In this document: positions 52,755-61,116 of the stretch, piece by piece
Layout: every line of letters begins with the position of its first letter
How positions within the stretch are numbered: the stretch's first letter is position 1
Source of the DNA: Clostridiales bacterium
GTDB taxonomy: Bacteria; Bacillota; Clostridia; Christensenellales; Christensenellaceae
Assembly (NCBI GenBank): GCA_015056045.1
Contig: SVGZ01000010.1
Location: 1 to 64,000 of the forward strand
Direction of reading: 5' to 3'
Length of the DNA stretch: 64,000 bases
The notes under the pieces: generated by a model
What the model saw: only the letters and a program-made list of their open reading frames with translations
The model's database searches: none
Told to the model about the DNA's origin: nothing
Translations under genes and position numbers: made by a program

Positions 52755-55055
52755 ATGAAAAACAAATTCTATGGTTTAAATAAAAACGAAGTTGAACTGT
52801 TAAAAAGACAGGGAAAAGCCAATATAATCCCCGAAAAGAAGTCGAAATCTGTCGGGATGATCATTCGGGATAATATTGTCTCGCTTTTTAATCTGATCAA
52901 CTTTATTCTTTTTGTATTGCTTTTTGCAACGGGAAACTATAAAAACACGCTGTTTATGATCATTATCTGCACAAATATCTGCACAGGTATTTTTCAGGAG
53001 ATCAAGGCAAAACGCACGATCGATAAAATGCGTGTATTGACAGAAGCCTCTGCAACCGTCATTCGCGAAGGCAGACGTGAGCGCATTCCCGTTTCGGAGC
53101 TTGTCCTTGGCGATGTTTTTATTCTCCGTGCAGGAGATCAGATCTCTGTTGACGGTATCGTTCTCGAATCGGATGACCTCGAAGTTAATGAAAGCCTTAT
53201 TACCGGGGAAAGCTACCCCATTTTGAAAAAAGAACATGATGAGCTTTTATCGGGAAGCTATGTCGTTGCCGGCATGGCTATAGCTAAAGCAACAAAAGTC
53301 GGACAGGATTCCTATGCTTCCGATCTTATGAACGAAGCAAAGAAATATAAAAGAGCAAAATCCGAGATCATGGTTTCGCTTGGCAGAATTATTAAGCTTG
53401 TTACCGTTTTTATTGTACCTTTAGGCCTTGCTTTATATTTTTCCACGGTATTTCGTGCCGGTGTCAGTGCAGAAGAAGCACTTGTTTCGACAGCTGCAGC
53501 CGTGATCGGCATGATCCCCGAAGGATTGATGCTGCTCACAACGGTTTCTTTTGCTGCAGGAACGATCAAACTGTTTTCCCATAAGGTCATTATGCAGGAA
53601 CCTGCAGGTATGGAAGTCATCGCAAGAGTGGATACCCTTTGCCTCGATAAAACGGGAACTTTGACCGAAGGGAAACTCCGCGTCGAAGATACCCTGTTCT
53701 TTGACGATGAAAACGATGTTTCTAAATTACTTTGTGCATTTTCGGCGGCTTTTGAGGACAAAAACTTTACCTTATCCGCGATTTCCGAAAAATATAACCG
53801 CGGCATTTATTGGCAAATTAAAGAGAAAACAGCCTTTACATCCGAAAGAAAATATTCTTCAATTCTATTTGCCGAATACCCGAACAGACTTTTTTTAGGT
53901 GCACCGGAGATCCTTGACATCGAGATTGAGAAAAAAGATTTAGCGCATGATTACGAGAAAAAAGGTTTCCGTGTTCTGGCTTTTGCCGAAGAAACGGAAG
54001 GAAAACTGCGCACATTGGCGCTAATCATGATCCTCGATTCTCCGAGAGCCTCTGCAAAGGATACGCTTGCTTATTTTAAAAAACAGGATGTCGATATCCG
54101 CATCATTTCCGGGGACAGCCCCGAAACGGTTGCCAATATTGCTCGTCTGCTTGCGGTTGAGGGTTATGAAAACAGCCTTGATTGTTCACGCGTCAGCGAC
54201 GAAGAGCTCCGTGAAAAAGCAATTAATACAAAAATTTTCGGGAGAGTTTCCCCCTATCAGAAAAAGATCATCCTTTCCGCTTTAAAAGAAGCCGGAAGAA
54301 CCGTTGCTATGACCGGTGACGGAACAAACGATATCCCTGCGTTAAGAGAAAGCGATTGTGCGATTGCCATGGCTTCGGGTGCGGATTCCGTCAAATCCGT
54401 TTCGCATATCATCGTCAGTGATTCGGATTTTTCTCATTTGCCATATATCGTCGCAGAAGGAAGGCGTGTCATCAACAACATTGAACGAGTGGCATCCCTT
54501 TTCCTCATCAAAACAACTTTTTCGGTGCTGCTTTCGATTTTCTATACGATCGTCGGCGGAGATTACCCTTTTATGCCGCTGCATATGTCTCTCGTCAGCA
54601 GTACAGCAGTCGGTATTCCGGCATTTTTCCTTGCGCTTGCACCGAATAACACCCGCATCAAACAAGGATTTTTCAGAAGGGTCACCTTGACGGCAATTCC
54701 TTCGGGTATTATGATCACATTGCTCATGATCTCGCTCGAAATTTTTATGTCTTTCGGATGGATCAACGCAAATGATGTGCATTTAAGTTCGCTTATGATC
54801 GCAGAATTCATCAGTTTATATACCCTTTTTCTGATCATTCAGCCGCTTGATCTGCCGAAAACGCTCTTGTTTATAGCCATGTGTGCAGGTTTTGTTCTGG
54901 CACTTCTGCTTTTCCCTGGGCTTTTCGAGGTGCATATTCCGGCGATCAATACGATGATCACCGTTGGGATCATGCTGATGATTTCGCTTTTCCTTATCAG
55001 ATTGATTCAGCAGCTTTACAAAAAATATTCTCACGATCTTTTGAAAAGCGACTGA
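52755..55055 (+). CDS. P-type cation-transporting ATPase, CtpE-like
   Basis: Membrane ion pump of 766 residues. N-terminal GLNKNEVELLKRQGKANIIPEKKSKSVGMIIRDNIVSLFNLINFIL resembles the CtpE/HAD-IC subgroup. Actuator loop ESLITGESYPI, TM4 ion site MIPEGLMLLTTVSFA, phosphorylation CLDKTGTLTEGK, hinge AMTGDGTNDIPALRESDCAIAMASG and C-terminal helices. No heavy-metal CPC motif, so a Ca2+, Mg2+ or K+-type pump fits better than copper or zinc; mycobacterial CtpE takes up calcium. The stop lies one base from the convergent permease stop. Confidence 0.92.
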   Translation: MKNKFYGLNKNEVELLKRQGKANIIPEKKSKSVGMIIRDNIVSLFNLINFILFVLLFATGNYKNTLFMIIICTNICTGIFQEIKAKRTIDKMRVLTEASATVIREGRRERIPVSELVLGDVFILRAGDQISVDGIVLESDDLEVNESLITGESYPILKKEHDELLSGSYVVAGMAIAKATKVGQDSYASDLMNEAKKYKRAKSEIMVSLGRIIKLVTVFIVPLGLALYFSTVFRAGVSAEEALVSTAAAVIGMIPEGLMLLTTVSFAAGTIKLFSHKVIMQEPAGMEVIARVDTLCLDKTGTLTEGKLRVEDTLFFDDENDVSKLLCAFSAAFEDKNFTLSAISEKYNRGIYWQIKEKTAFTSERKYSSILFAEYPNRLFLGAPEILDIEIEKKDLAHDYEKKGFRVLAFAEETEGKLRTLALIMILDSPRASAKDTLAYFKKQDVDIRIISGDSPETVANIARLLAVEGYENSLDCSRVSDEELREKAINTKIFGRVSPYQKKIILSALKEAGRTVAMTGDGTNDIPALRESDCAIAMASGADSVKSVSHIIVSDSDFSHLPYIVAEGRRVINNIERVASLFLIKTTFSVLLSIFYTIVGGDYPFMPLHMSLVSSTAVGIPAFFLALAPNNTRIKQGFFRRVTLTAIPSGIMITLLMISLEIFMSFGWINANDVHLSSLMIAEFISLYTLFLIIQPLDLPKTLLFIAMCAGFVLALLLFPGLFEVHIPAINTMITVGIMLMISLFLIRLIQQLYKKYSHDLLKSD

Positions 55056-55056
55056 T

Positions 55057-56220
55057 TTAATCCTGTCTTATCGCTTCCGCAGGATCAAGGTTTGAAGCCC
55101 GTATTGCCGGCAAAATACCGAAAATGAGCCCCACGACAATGGAAAAAACAACGCTGACAAGGATTGCCGAAAACAACAGCTTTACTTCAAGACCGATGAT
55201 ACTGCCGATCGCTGCCGTTAAAATTGCGCCGAAAATGACGCCTATTGCACCGCCGATCAAGGCATACAGAATGGATTCCATAAGAAACTGCAGAAATATG
55301 CTCTCGTCCGATGCGCCGAGGGCTTTTCTTATACCGATCTCACGGGTTCTTTCCGTAATGGTAACCAGCATGATATTCATGATCCCAAGTCCGCCGACGA
55401 TCAGCGAAATCACAGCGACTGAGGCAATGACCAGTTCGAAAGTCATGAGAATTTCATCAACATTTTCGGCCTGTTTGCTCATATTGATCGTGCGGAGCTC
55501 ACTTCTTTTGTTTTGCTGCAAAAGCTCCAAAGCTTTATCGGCAACGTCGCTTAGTTTTTCATCGTTTGATGCCGAAACGGAGATTTCGCTCAGGAAATTG
55601 ACACCGGTTTCTTTTTCAAAGGTCGTGATCGGGATATAGGATTTGACAACAAAGATCGAATCAAACAGCGGTTTCGTCATTTTTTCCACGCCGATGATCT
55701 CATAGTCCTGTTTGGCGATTTGGACATATTCGCCGACAGCTTCTTTCGGATCACGAAAAAAGGATTCGCAGGCTTCATAGGAAAGCACGATACTGCGCCG
55801 TTTATACTCGAGATCATTTTCATTGATGAATCTGCCTGCCGATAATTCTTTATGTTCGATCTCAATAAGCTCGGGCGTTGTTCCGCTGATTTCGCAGGGG
55901 ATCGACTTTCCGTTATAGGAAATATGCGTTTCAAAAAGTGATTGCGGACAAATGATCGCTTCTTTTTGTAGATTTTGATGAAGAAAATCGACGTCTTCCC
56001 GTTTGAGCGAATTTTCTGCATCCTGCCCGAAAAACAGCACACGGTTCAAACCGAATTTTTCAAGTTCGGATGAAATCTTCTCTCCGCCGGCTTTTCCGAC
56101 GCTTAAAACCGCAATTAAAGCAGAAATGCCGATGACGATCCCAAGAACAGTCAAAAGCGATCTGAGTTTGCTTCTCACGATTTCCCGATAAGCATTTTTA
56201 AAAATATCACAGATCAGCAT
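55057..56220 (-). CDS. MacB/FtsX-type ABC transporter permease
   Basis: Membrane subunit of a MacAB-like exporter, 387 residues. TM1 RSKLRSLLTVLGIVIGISALIAVLSVG, a large extracellular MacB_PCD domain (about 45-260), then three C-terminal helices with the FtsX pattern LIVGGLGIMNIMLVTITERTREIGIRKALGASDESIFLQFLMESILYALIGGAIGV. It overlaps the ATPase start region by 7 bases and ends the operon. Likely moves peptides, lipids or drugs out, in concert with the adaptor and ATPase; substrate unknown. Confidence 0.92.
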   Translation of the reverse strand: MLICDIFKNAYREIVRSKLRSLLTVLGIVIGISALIAVLSVGKAGGEKISSELEKFGLNRVLFFGQDAENSLKREDVDFLHQNLQKEAIICPQSLFETHISYNGKSIPCEISGTTPELIEIEHKELSAGRFINENDLEYKRRSIVLSYEACESFFRDPKEAVGEYVQIAKQDYEIIGVEKMTKPLFDSIFVVKSYIPITTFEKETGVNFLSEISVSASNDEKLSDVADKALELLQQNKRSELRTINMSKQAENVDEILMTFELVIASVAVISLIVGGLGIMNIMLVTITERTREIGIRKALGASDESIFLQFLMESILYALIGGAIGVIFGAILTAAIGSIIGLEVKLLFSAILVSVVFSIVVGLIFGILPAIRASNLDPAEAIRQD

Positions 56221-56882
56221 ATTCTTCCCTCTGAAAGGACATATCTCTTTTTTGCTCTTGAAGCCGTATAATCATCATGTGTGATCATGATGATGGATGT
56301 TCCCTGGCTATTTAACTCTGAAAAAATATCCAAAACTTCTTTACTTGCATTCCCATCAAGGTTTCCTGTTGGTTCATCTGCCAATAATAACGGCGGGTTA
56401 TTTGCCAAAGCCCTTGCAATAGCAATGCGCTGGCATTGTCCGCCGGACAATTCTTTCGGAAAATGATGCATTCTGTTTTCAAGACCTACTTTTTTCAGCA
56501 GTTCCTCTGCTCTTTTCCTACGGTCTTTTGCGGGTATATTGGTGTATAACATGGGCAGTTCTACATTTTCAAGCGCTGTAAGCTTTGGCAGAAGGTGAAA
56601 AGCCTGAAAAACAAAGCCGATCGAACGGCTTCTAAGGAAAGTATTTTCTTTTTTGCTGATCTTTCCGATATTTTTTCCGCAAAGAAGGTATTCGCCTTCA
56701 TCTGCTTTATCAAGACAGCCGATGATGTTCATTAACGTCGATTTTCCGCTGCCTGAAGGGCCGGTAATTGCCGCAAAATCATTTTCATATAAAACGAAAT
56801 CAACTCCACAAAGTGCCTCGATACTTTTTTCATTTTGCCTATATCGCTTCTTTATGCCTCGAAGTTCAATTATCCTGTTCAT
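56214..56882 (-). CDS. MacB/LolD-type ABC ATP-binding protein
   Basis: ATPase of the exporter, 222 residues: Walker A GPSGSGKST, Q-loop FVFQAFHLLP, signature LSGGQCQRIAIARAL, Walker B LLADEPTGNLD, H-loop ITHDDY. The ADEPTGNLD signature is typical of the LolD/MacB/FtsE group. The ATG overlaps the adaptor stop by 17 bases and the end overlaps the permease. Confidence 0.95.
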   Translation of the reverse strand: MNRIIELRGIKKRYRQNEKSIEALCGVDFVLYENDFAAITGPSGSGKSTLMNIIGCLDKADEGEYLLCGKNIGKISKKENTFLRSRSIGFVFQAFHLLPKLTALENVELPMLYTNIPAKDRRKRAEELLKKVGLENRMHHFPKELSGGQCQRIAIARALANNPPLLLADEPTGNLDGNASKEVLDIFSELNSQGTSIIMITHDDYTASRAKKRYVLSEGRIC

Positions 56883-57993
56883 TTATCCTCTTTTCTTTTG
56901 CCGAAACACCGTTTTTGACGTCATCCGATAATTCTGTGATCAGTTTTTCCCCCTCAAAAAGACCGCTTATCACCTCGATCATATTTCCGTCGGAAATGCC
57001 TGTTTTGACTTTTCGCTCTTCAATAATCCCTTCAGTATTTAAAATATAGACGGTTTTATCTTTACCGAGAGCCATGATCGGAATGAGAAGCGTTTTGGTC
57101 TTTTTCTGCAGAATGATCTCAATTTCGGCTTCAGCGCCTGTTTTTAAACCGATTAGTGAATCCGGCGTAATTTCGATCGGGATCAGTTTATTCCCGGTTT
57201 CCATTTGGACAAAGGTATCTTTGATATCCGAAATTTTTCCAAGAAATGTTTTATAGGAACCGGAAGCCTTGAAACTGAGGTTCATGCCTATATAAAGCTT
57301 GGAAGCGGTTTCTTCGTCAATGAACGCTGTTATACAGAGCGAATCGGGATCAGCAATATAGGCAACCGGTTGCCCACAGGCGACAGCAGAACCTTTTTTG
57401 ACTAAAATATCGATAAGAATACCGTTGCTTTCCGCAGTCAGCGTACATTGATCGATCATTTTCTGCAGTTCTTTTCTTTTTGAGGTAAGGCTTTCCTTTT
57501 TCATCGTAATATCCGCAGCGTATTCACTTTGTATTTCGTTAAAAACAAAGGTATCTTCTTCATGTTTCATGGCTTCAAGAAAGGCAGCATAATCCATGGC
57601 GGCGTTTTGTGCGGCAAAAAGTGCATATTCTTTTTCTTCCGAGAGCTGATCGATTTCAGAAAACACCGTTCGCGTGTTGTTGATAATGGTATCGAGTTCT
57701 CTTTCCGTTCGGCTGATCTCATCGACATAATCATCGCTTTTCAAAAGAATTACGCTTTGCCCTCTTGTGACTCTGTCATATTGATCAAAACACAGCGTAT
57801 CCACGATACCGTCGATCGTGCTTGTCACAACGCTGATCGATTTCGGTTCAACTGTCCCGTAAATCTCAATTCTCTCGCAAATATTTCCTCTTGTGACTTC
57901 TTCGCAAACTACTTCGGGTTCTTTTGGCGATGATAACCATATTACCGATATGGCTGCGATCATCACAGCAGCAAATACCAATATCTTTTTCAT
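56866..57993 (-). CDS. Membrane-fusion (HlyD/MacA-like) adaptor subunit
   Basis: N-terminal helix (about 1-20) anchors an extracytoplasmic adaptor of about 375 residues. Barrel-sandwich halves (VCEEVTRGNICERIEIYGTVEPKSI, and LTAESNGILIDILVKKGSAVACGQPVAYIADP) flank a coiled-coil hairpin (about 95-185), followed by a beta-barrel and a membrane-proximal domain. It is the first gene of the adaptor-ATPase-permease operon. The ATG at 57993 is preferred, although a TTG just upstream has better spacing. In Gram-positives the adaptor works without an outer-membrane channel. Confidence 0.92.
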   Translation of the reverse strand: MKKILVFAAVMIAAISVIWLSSPKEPEVVCEEVTRGNICERIEIYGTVEPKSISVVTSTIDGIVDTLCFDQYDRVTRGQSVILLKSDDYVDEISRTERELDTIINNTRTVFSEIDQLSEEKEYALFAAQNAAMDYAAFLEAMKHEEDTFVFNEIQSEYAADITMKKESLTSKRKELQKMIDQCTLTAESNGILIDILVKKGSAVACGQPVAYIADPDSLCITAFIDEETASKLYIGMNLSFKASGSYKTFLGKISDIKDTFVQMETGNKLIPIEITPDSLIGLKTGAEAEIEIILQKKTKTLLIPIMALGKDKTVYILNTEGIIEERKVKTGISDGNMIEVISGLFEGEKLITELSDDVKNGVSAKEKRINEQDN

Positions 57994-58111
57994 CAAATTT
58001 CGACCTTTCCTATTTTAACAAGGATATTCTTCCGACTTTTTAAAATTTGTATACCGAAAAAAGTGTCAAAATATGATTTTGTGAATACTATAAATTAAAA
58101 GGAGGTGGGTT

Positions 58112-58555
58112 ATGTATAGCGACAGAGAGCTCCTTGCAAGGCTGATCCAATGCGAAGCAGGCGGTGAAGGCGATATTGGCATGCGTGCTGTTGCAACGGT
58201 CGTGATGAACCGTGTGCATGCACAAAGCGGTGAATTTGCAAGAGTCAGCAACGGCGGCAGCATACGGAACATCATCTTTCAAAACGGACAGTTTACCTGT
58301 GCAATGGAAAATGTTCGCGGGCAATATAATCCGCAGAATATTTACAACATGAATCCGCAGGACATTCATTATGCCATTGCGGATTGGGCAATCTCCGGCG
58401 GAAGACATGATGAAACAGCGGATTCTCTCTTCTTTTATAATCCGTATTCCGATACATGTGCCTATTTCTTTCCCAAAGGCGGTTCGGGTGCATTTCATAT
58501 TCGTGTTTTGAACCATTGTTTTTATTATCCCACCGATAATTACCACCAAACATGA
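58112..58555 (+). CDS. cwlJ: Spore cortex-lytic hydrolase CwlJ-like
   Basis: SleB/CwlJ Hydrolase_2 domain protein of 147 residues, without signal peptide, as expected for a coat-located CwlJ rather than SleB. It shows LLARLIQCEAGGEGDIGMRAVATVVMNRV (catalytic E15), IIFQNGQFTCAM, ALFFYNPYSDTCAYFF-like SLFFYNPYSDTCAYFF and the CwlJ-type end VLNHCFYYPTDN. It hydrolyses spore cortex at germination. Ribosome site GGAGGTGGGTT is very strong. It overlaps the gerQ-like gene by ATGA in the longer frame, matching the known cwlJ-gerQ pairing. Confidence 0.9.
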   Translation: MYSDRELLARLIQCEAGGEGDIGMRAVATVVMNRVHAQSGEFARVSNGGSIRNIIFQNGQFTCAMENVRGQYNPQNIYNMNPQDIHYAIADWAISGGRHDETADSLFFYNPYSDTCAYFFPKGGSGAFHIRVLNHCFYYPTDNYHQT

Positions 58556-58566
58556 AAGGAAACTCC

Positions 58567-59097
58567 ATGCAGTATAACGATACCTGTTCCAATTGCAGCA
58601 AAAGAATCCCTAATATGAAAAATGATGTCACAACAAGTGTGATCGGCGGAAGAATGATCAAAGAAAACAGCGGAAGCTTTCATACCGAATCACAGCACCC
58701 GAGCAAAAATACAAGCAATTACATACCCGGTATTTCCGATAATAAAAACACGGCATCCGTCAATAATCTGCCATCAGCACAGAAAATGCCTATGAATATG
58801 ACGGAAAGCATTGGCATCATGCCGGAAAATGACATCATGAACAGCAGCGACCTCTCAGGCGCCTATGATCCTTCTTCGATCAAATACCTAAACGGATTTA
58901 TGCGTTCGCAGATAGGCAGAAATATCGGCGTGGAAATGCTCATCGGAACAAATAATATTGTCGAAAGGGACGGTATTCTTTCCGTTGTCGGGCATAATTA
59001 TTTTGTTCTGCATGATCCGAAAACACAGAAATTCTCCGCATACAGTTTTTACGAGGTAAAATCTGTCCATGTTCCGTACATAGTGGATGAAGCATAA
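58567..59097 (+). CDS. gerQ: GerQ-like spore coat protein
   Basis: The ATG at 58567 (MQYNDTCSNCSK) has AAAGGA six bases upstream and is preferred to the track start at 58552. About 176 residues: a low-complexity, Asn/Ser/Met-rich N-terminal half, and a C-terminal domain SIKYLNGFMRSQIGRNIGVEMLIGTNNIVERDGILSVVGHNYFVLHDPKTQKFSAYSFYEVKSVHVPY. The latter corresponds to GerQ, which is needed for CwlJ localisation or activity in Bacillus spores. The upstream cwlJ supports the call. Two cysteines lie at the N-terminus, unusual for a coat protein. Confidence 0.8.
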   Translation: MQYNDTCSNCSKRIPNMKNDVTTSVIGGRMIKENSGSFHTESQHPSKNTSNYIPGISDNKNTASVNNLPSAQKMPMNMTESIGIMPENDIMNSSDLSGAYDPSSIKYLNGFMRSQIGRNIGVEMLIGTNNIVERDGILSVVGHNYFVLHDPKTQKFSAYSFYEVKSVHVPYIVDEA

Positions 59098-59123
59098 GCT
59101 TCTGTAACTTACTATGTTCATAT

Positions 59124-59156
59124 AAAAAAAGCTCCGCATTGCGGAGCTTTATTTTT
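59124..59156. terminator. Bidirectional terminator between gerQ and the lamin-tail lipoprotein
   Basis: AAAGCTCCGC-ATT-GCGGAGCTTT is a perfect 10-bp stem with A/T tails on both sides (TATTTTTAATC on the plus strand, TTTTTTT-like on the minus). Confidence 0.93.
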
Positions 59157-60228
59157 AATCTATGCTGACATCGGGAAGATATTTTTCTTCGGAAATGTCG
59201 ATTCGTTTAAAACCTTTTGTTGTATTGTCAAATCCGGGCGTCGGTTCTGCGAAGAAAAGCCATTCGGAAGTATTATTCGGGTTTCTTCCGTGGGAAACAT
59301 TTCCGCTTCCCGCGCGTTCGATCGCTACTTCATCGATCTGTTTTCCTCTGTATTCGGAAATCAAAAGCGTAGAATCCTGAGAACCAAGCTTGAACGAAGC
59401 ATGAATTTCGCCGTTTTCCGTGATTTTATCTTTACCGGAAAGGAAAATGACTTTAATTTCGCCGGGTGCTAATTCCATTTCGGGGAAAATCCATTTTTTT
59501 GTGTTGTCCTTGCTGTCGGATAAGCCATAACCGCCGATCTCTATGCTTTCGGAACCGGTATTCTTGATCTCCACCCAAGGGAACCTGTCGCCATCTTCAT
59601 CGGTCAGCGAATAGAGGTTTTCTGCCATATATTCATTGATCACGATCGGGCTTTTAATCAGGCTGCCTTCAAAATAAGGGCTATCCGAAGAAATACCTTC
59701 ATTCAAGGCACCCGGTGTCGGCAAAGCATAAAACGCATAGCTGTCGTTTTGCGTTATGCCATAGGAAACATCATCCGGCATAGCAGGAACAACAAGCGCT
59801 GTGCACTTTTCGCCTTCTTTAAAAATGGAAATCGTTTCTCCATCGGAAGAAATTTTGAATCCCGTGCGCAAAATACCGTCATTTGCGGTATTACTTTCTT
59901 CATCCGTGCAGTAAATGATCATATATTCCCCAGTTCCGATTTTTTTTGAAGGGAAAATATATTTTTCCGGATCGTTTTCGTCGTCTGTCAGCGAATAGCC
60001 GGAAAGATCGATAGTCGAAGAACCTGCATTATAGAGTTCGACCCAATCGGGATAGCTTCCGTCTTCAGCTTCGAGCCAATATTCATTGCCGGACATGACC
60101 TCTGAAATTACGAGATCAGAAAGCGAATCGTTCTGCACATCAGTAATATTTTCTGTTTCTTCTTCCTTTTTGCAGCTTATCGGAAAGATAAGCATCAACG
60201 CCAAAAGAAAGATCAAGATTTTTTTCAT
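59155..60228 (-). CDS. Lipoprotein with two lamin-tail (LTD) domains
   Basis: Signal peptide ending in LIFPISC, so probably lipid-anchored (about 357 residues). Two lamin-tail domains are visible: first about 40-155 (LVISEVMSGNEYWLEAEDGSYPDWVELYNAGSSTIDLSGYSLTDDENDPEKYIFPSKKIG), second about 195-310 (IVINEYMAENLYSLTDEDGDRFPWVEIKNTGSESIEIGGYGLSDSKDNTKKWIFPEMEL). LTD units in bacteria often sit on surface proteins near CotH-type kinases; no CotH domain is present here. The second ATG is used because it is better spaced from GGAGG. Function unknown. Confidence 0.87.
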   Translation of the reverse strand: MKKILIFLLALMLIFPISCKKEEETENITDVQNDSLSDLVISEVMSGNEYWLEAEDGSYPDWVELYNAGSSTIDLSGYSLTDDENDPEKYIFPSKKIGTGEYMIIYCTDEESNTANDGILRTGFKISSDGETISIFKEGEKCTALVVPAMPDDVSYGITQNDSYAFYALPTPGALNEGISSDSPYFEGSLIKSPIVINEYMAENLYSLTDEDGDRFPWVEIKNTGSESIEIGGYGLSDSKDNTKKWIFPEMELAPGEIKVIFLSGKDKITENGEIHASFKLGSQDSTLLISEYRGKQIDEVAIERAGSGNVSHGRNPNNTSEWLFFAEPTPGFDNTTKGFKRIDISEEKYLPDVSID

Positions 60229-60260
60229 CATGCCTCCAAAGAAACATTATATTCAAATAT

Positions 60261-60288
60261 ATTCTACCATGCGGTCGGCTTTCGTCAA
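60261..60288 (-). promoter_or_regulatory. Promoter of the lamin-tail lipoprotein
   Basis: Minus strand TTGACG (60283-60288), 16 bases, TAGAAT (60261-60266) with an extended TGG in front. Confidence 0.65.
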
Positions 60289-60306
60289 CAAACAAAAAGT
60301 AAATAT

Positions 60307-61113
60307 TCAGGCAAGATAGTGTTCAAAAATATATCCTGCACCTGATACCTGTACTTTTTCCTGTTCTTTTTTAGATCTGATCGTCCAAAAGAACACGGGA
60401 GTATGGTATAAATACCTGACAAGGTTAAAAGATAACGCGTTTCTGCTCTCAAAATGATAAGCGATAAAATCCGGTGCGGATGCGATATTCAGGAACAAGT
60501 TTGTTAAAACAAAGCCAAGAAAACCCATCTTCTGCTCTGATTTGGAGAAATCCTGCGATAATTGCCCGCGGATAATGTTGGGTGCATTTTTCCTGAACCA
60601 AATAAGCACACGAGGATCAAAGGATTCGATCATATATGCACCATGATAGCCCGAAAGCAAATCCATGATCGCTTCGCACAAAGCACTGTTATTTTTTCCG
60701 GAAGGTTTTACCTCGATCAAAAGGGGTGTTTTCCCGTCAACGAGATCGAGAACTTCGGAAAACATCGGTATCTTCTCATCTGTATTTTCAAGTCTGTATG
60801 CAAAAAGTTCCGAAGAATCAAGCTCGCTGAGCTGTTTATCGACACCGCAGGTGCGAAGAAGACTGTCATCATGCATGACAAAAACTTTTCCGTCTTTGCT
60901 TAAGTGCAGGTCAAGCTCCATACCATAGCCATGATCAACGGCACACTTAAAAGCAGCAAGCGAATTTTCGGGGATTTCCTTTTCTTTATCATGAAGACCT
61001 CGATGTGCAAAAGGCGTCGTTAAAAAAGCTTTTGTCTCTTTTCTTTTTGAAAAACGGGGCAAGATCAAAAGAAGATACAGGACAAGCAAAGCGATTAAGA
61101 AATAAATAAGCAA
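60307..61113 (-). CDS. Membrane-anchored glycerophosphodiester phosphodiesterase
   Basis: Hydrolyses glycerophosphodiesters to glycerol 3-phosphate and an alcohol. N-terminal helix about 1-20 is followed by the GDPD TIM barrel: TPFAHRGLHDKEKEIPENSLAAFKCAVDHGYGMELDLHLSKDGKVFVMHDDSLLRTCGVD contains both catalytic histidines and the metal-binding E and D. Length (268) is normal. The start is TTG with GGAGG 8 bases upstream, 3 bases after the MFS stop, so it is co-transcribed with the transporter. Confidence 0.92.
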   Translation of the reverse strand: MLIYFLIALLVLYLLLILPRFSKRKETKAFLTTPFAHRGLHDKEKEIPENSLAAFKCAVDHGYGMELDLHLSKDGKVFVMHDDSLLRTCGVDKQLSELDSSELFAYRLENTDEKIPMFSEVLDLVDGKTPLLIEVKPSGKNNSALCEAIMDLLSGYHGAYMIESFDPRVLIWFRKNAPNIIRGQLSQDFSKSEQKMGFLGFVLTNLFLNIASAPDFIAYHFESRNALSFNLVRYLYHTPVFFWTIRSKKEQEKVQVSGAGYIFEHYLA

Positions 61114-61116
61114 CTC

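Noticed and set aside
58000-58111. Sigma-E or sigma-G promoter for cwlJ-gerQ
   Set aside because: Fragments such as GTCAAAAT and AATACTAT resemble sigma-E boxes, but the spacing (11 bases) is wrong. GTATA fits sigma-G -35, but no matching -10 follows.
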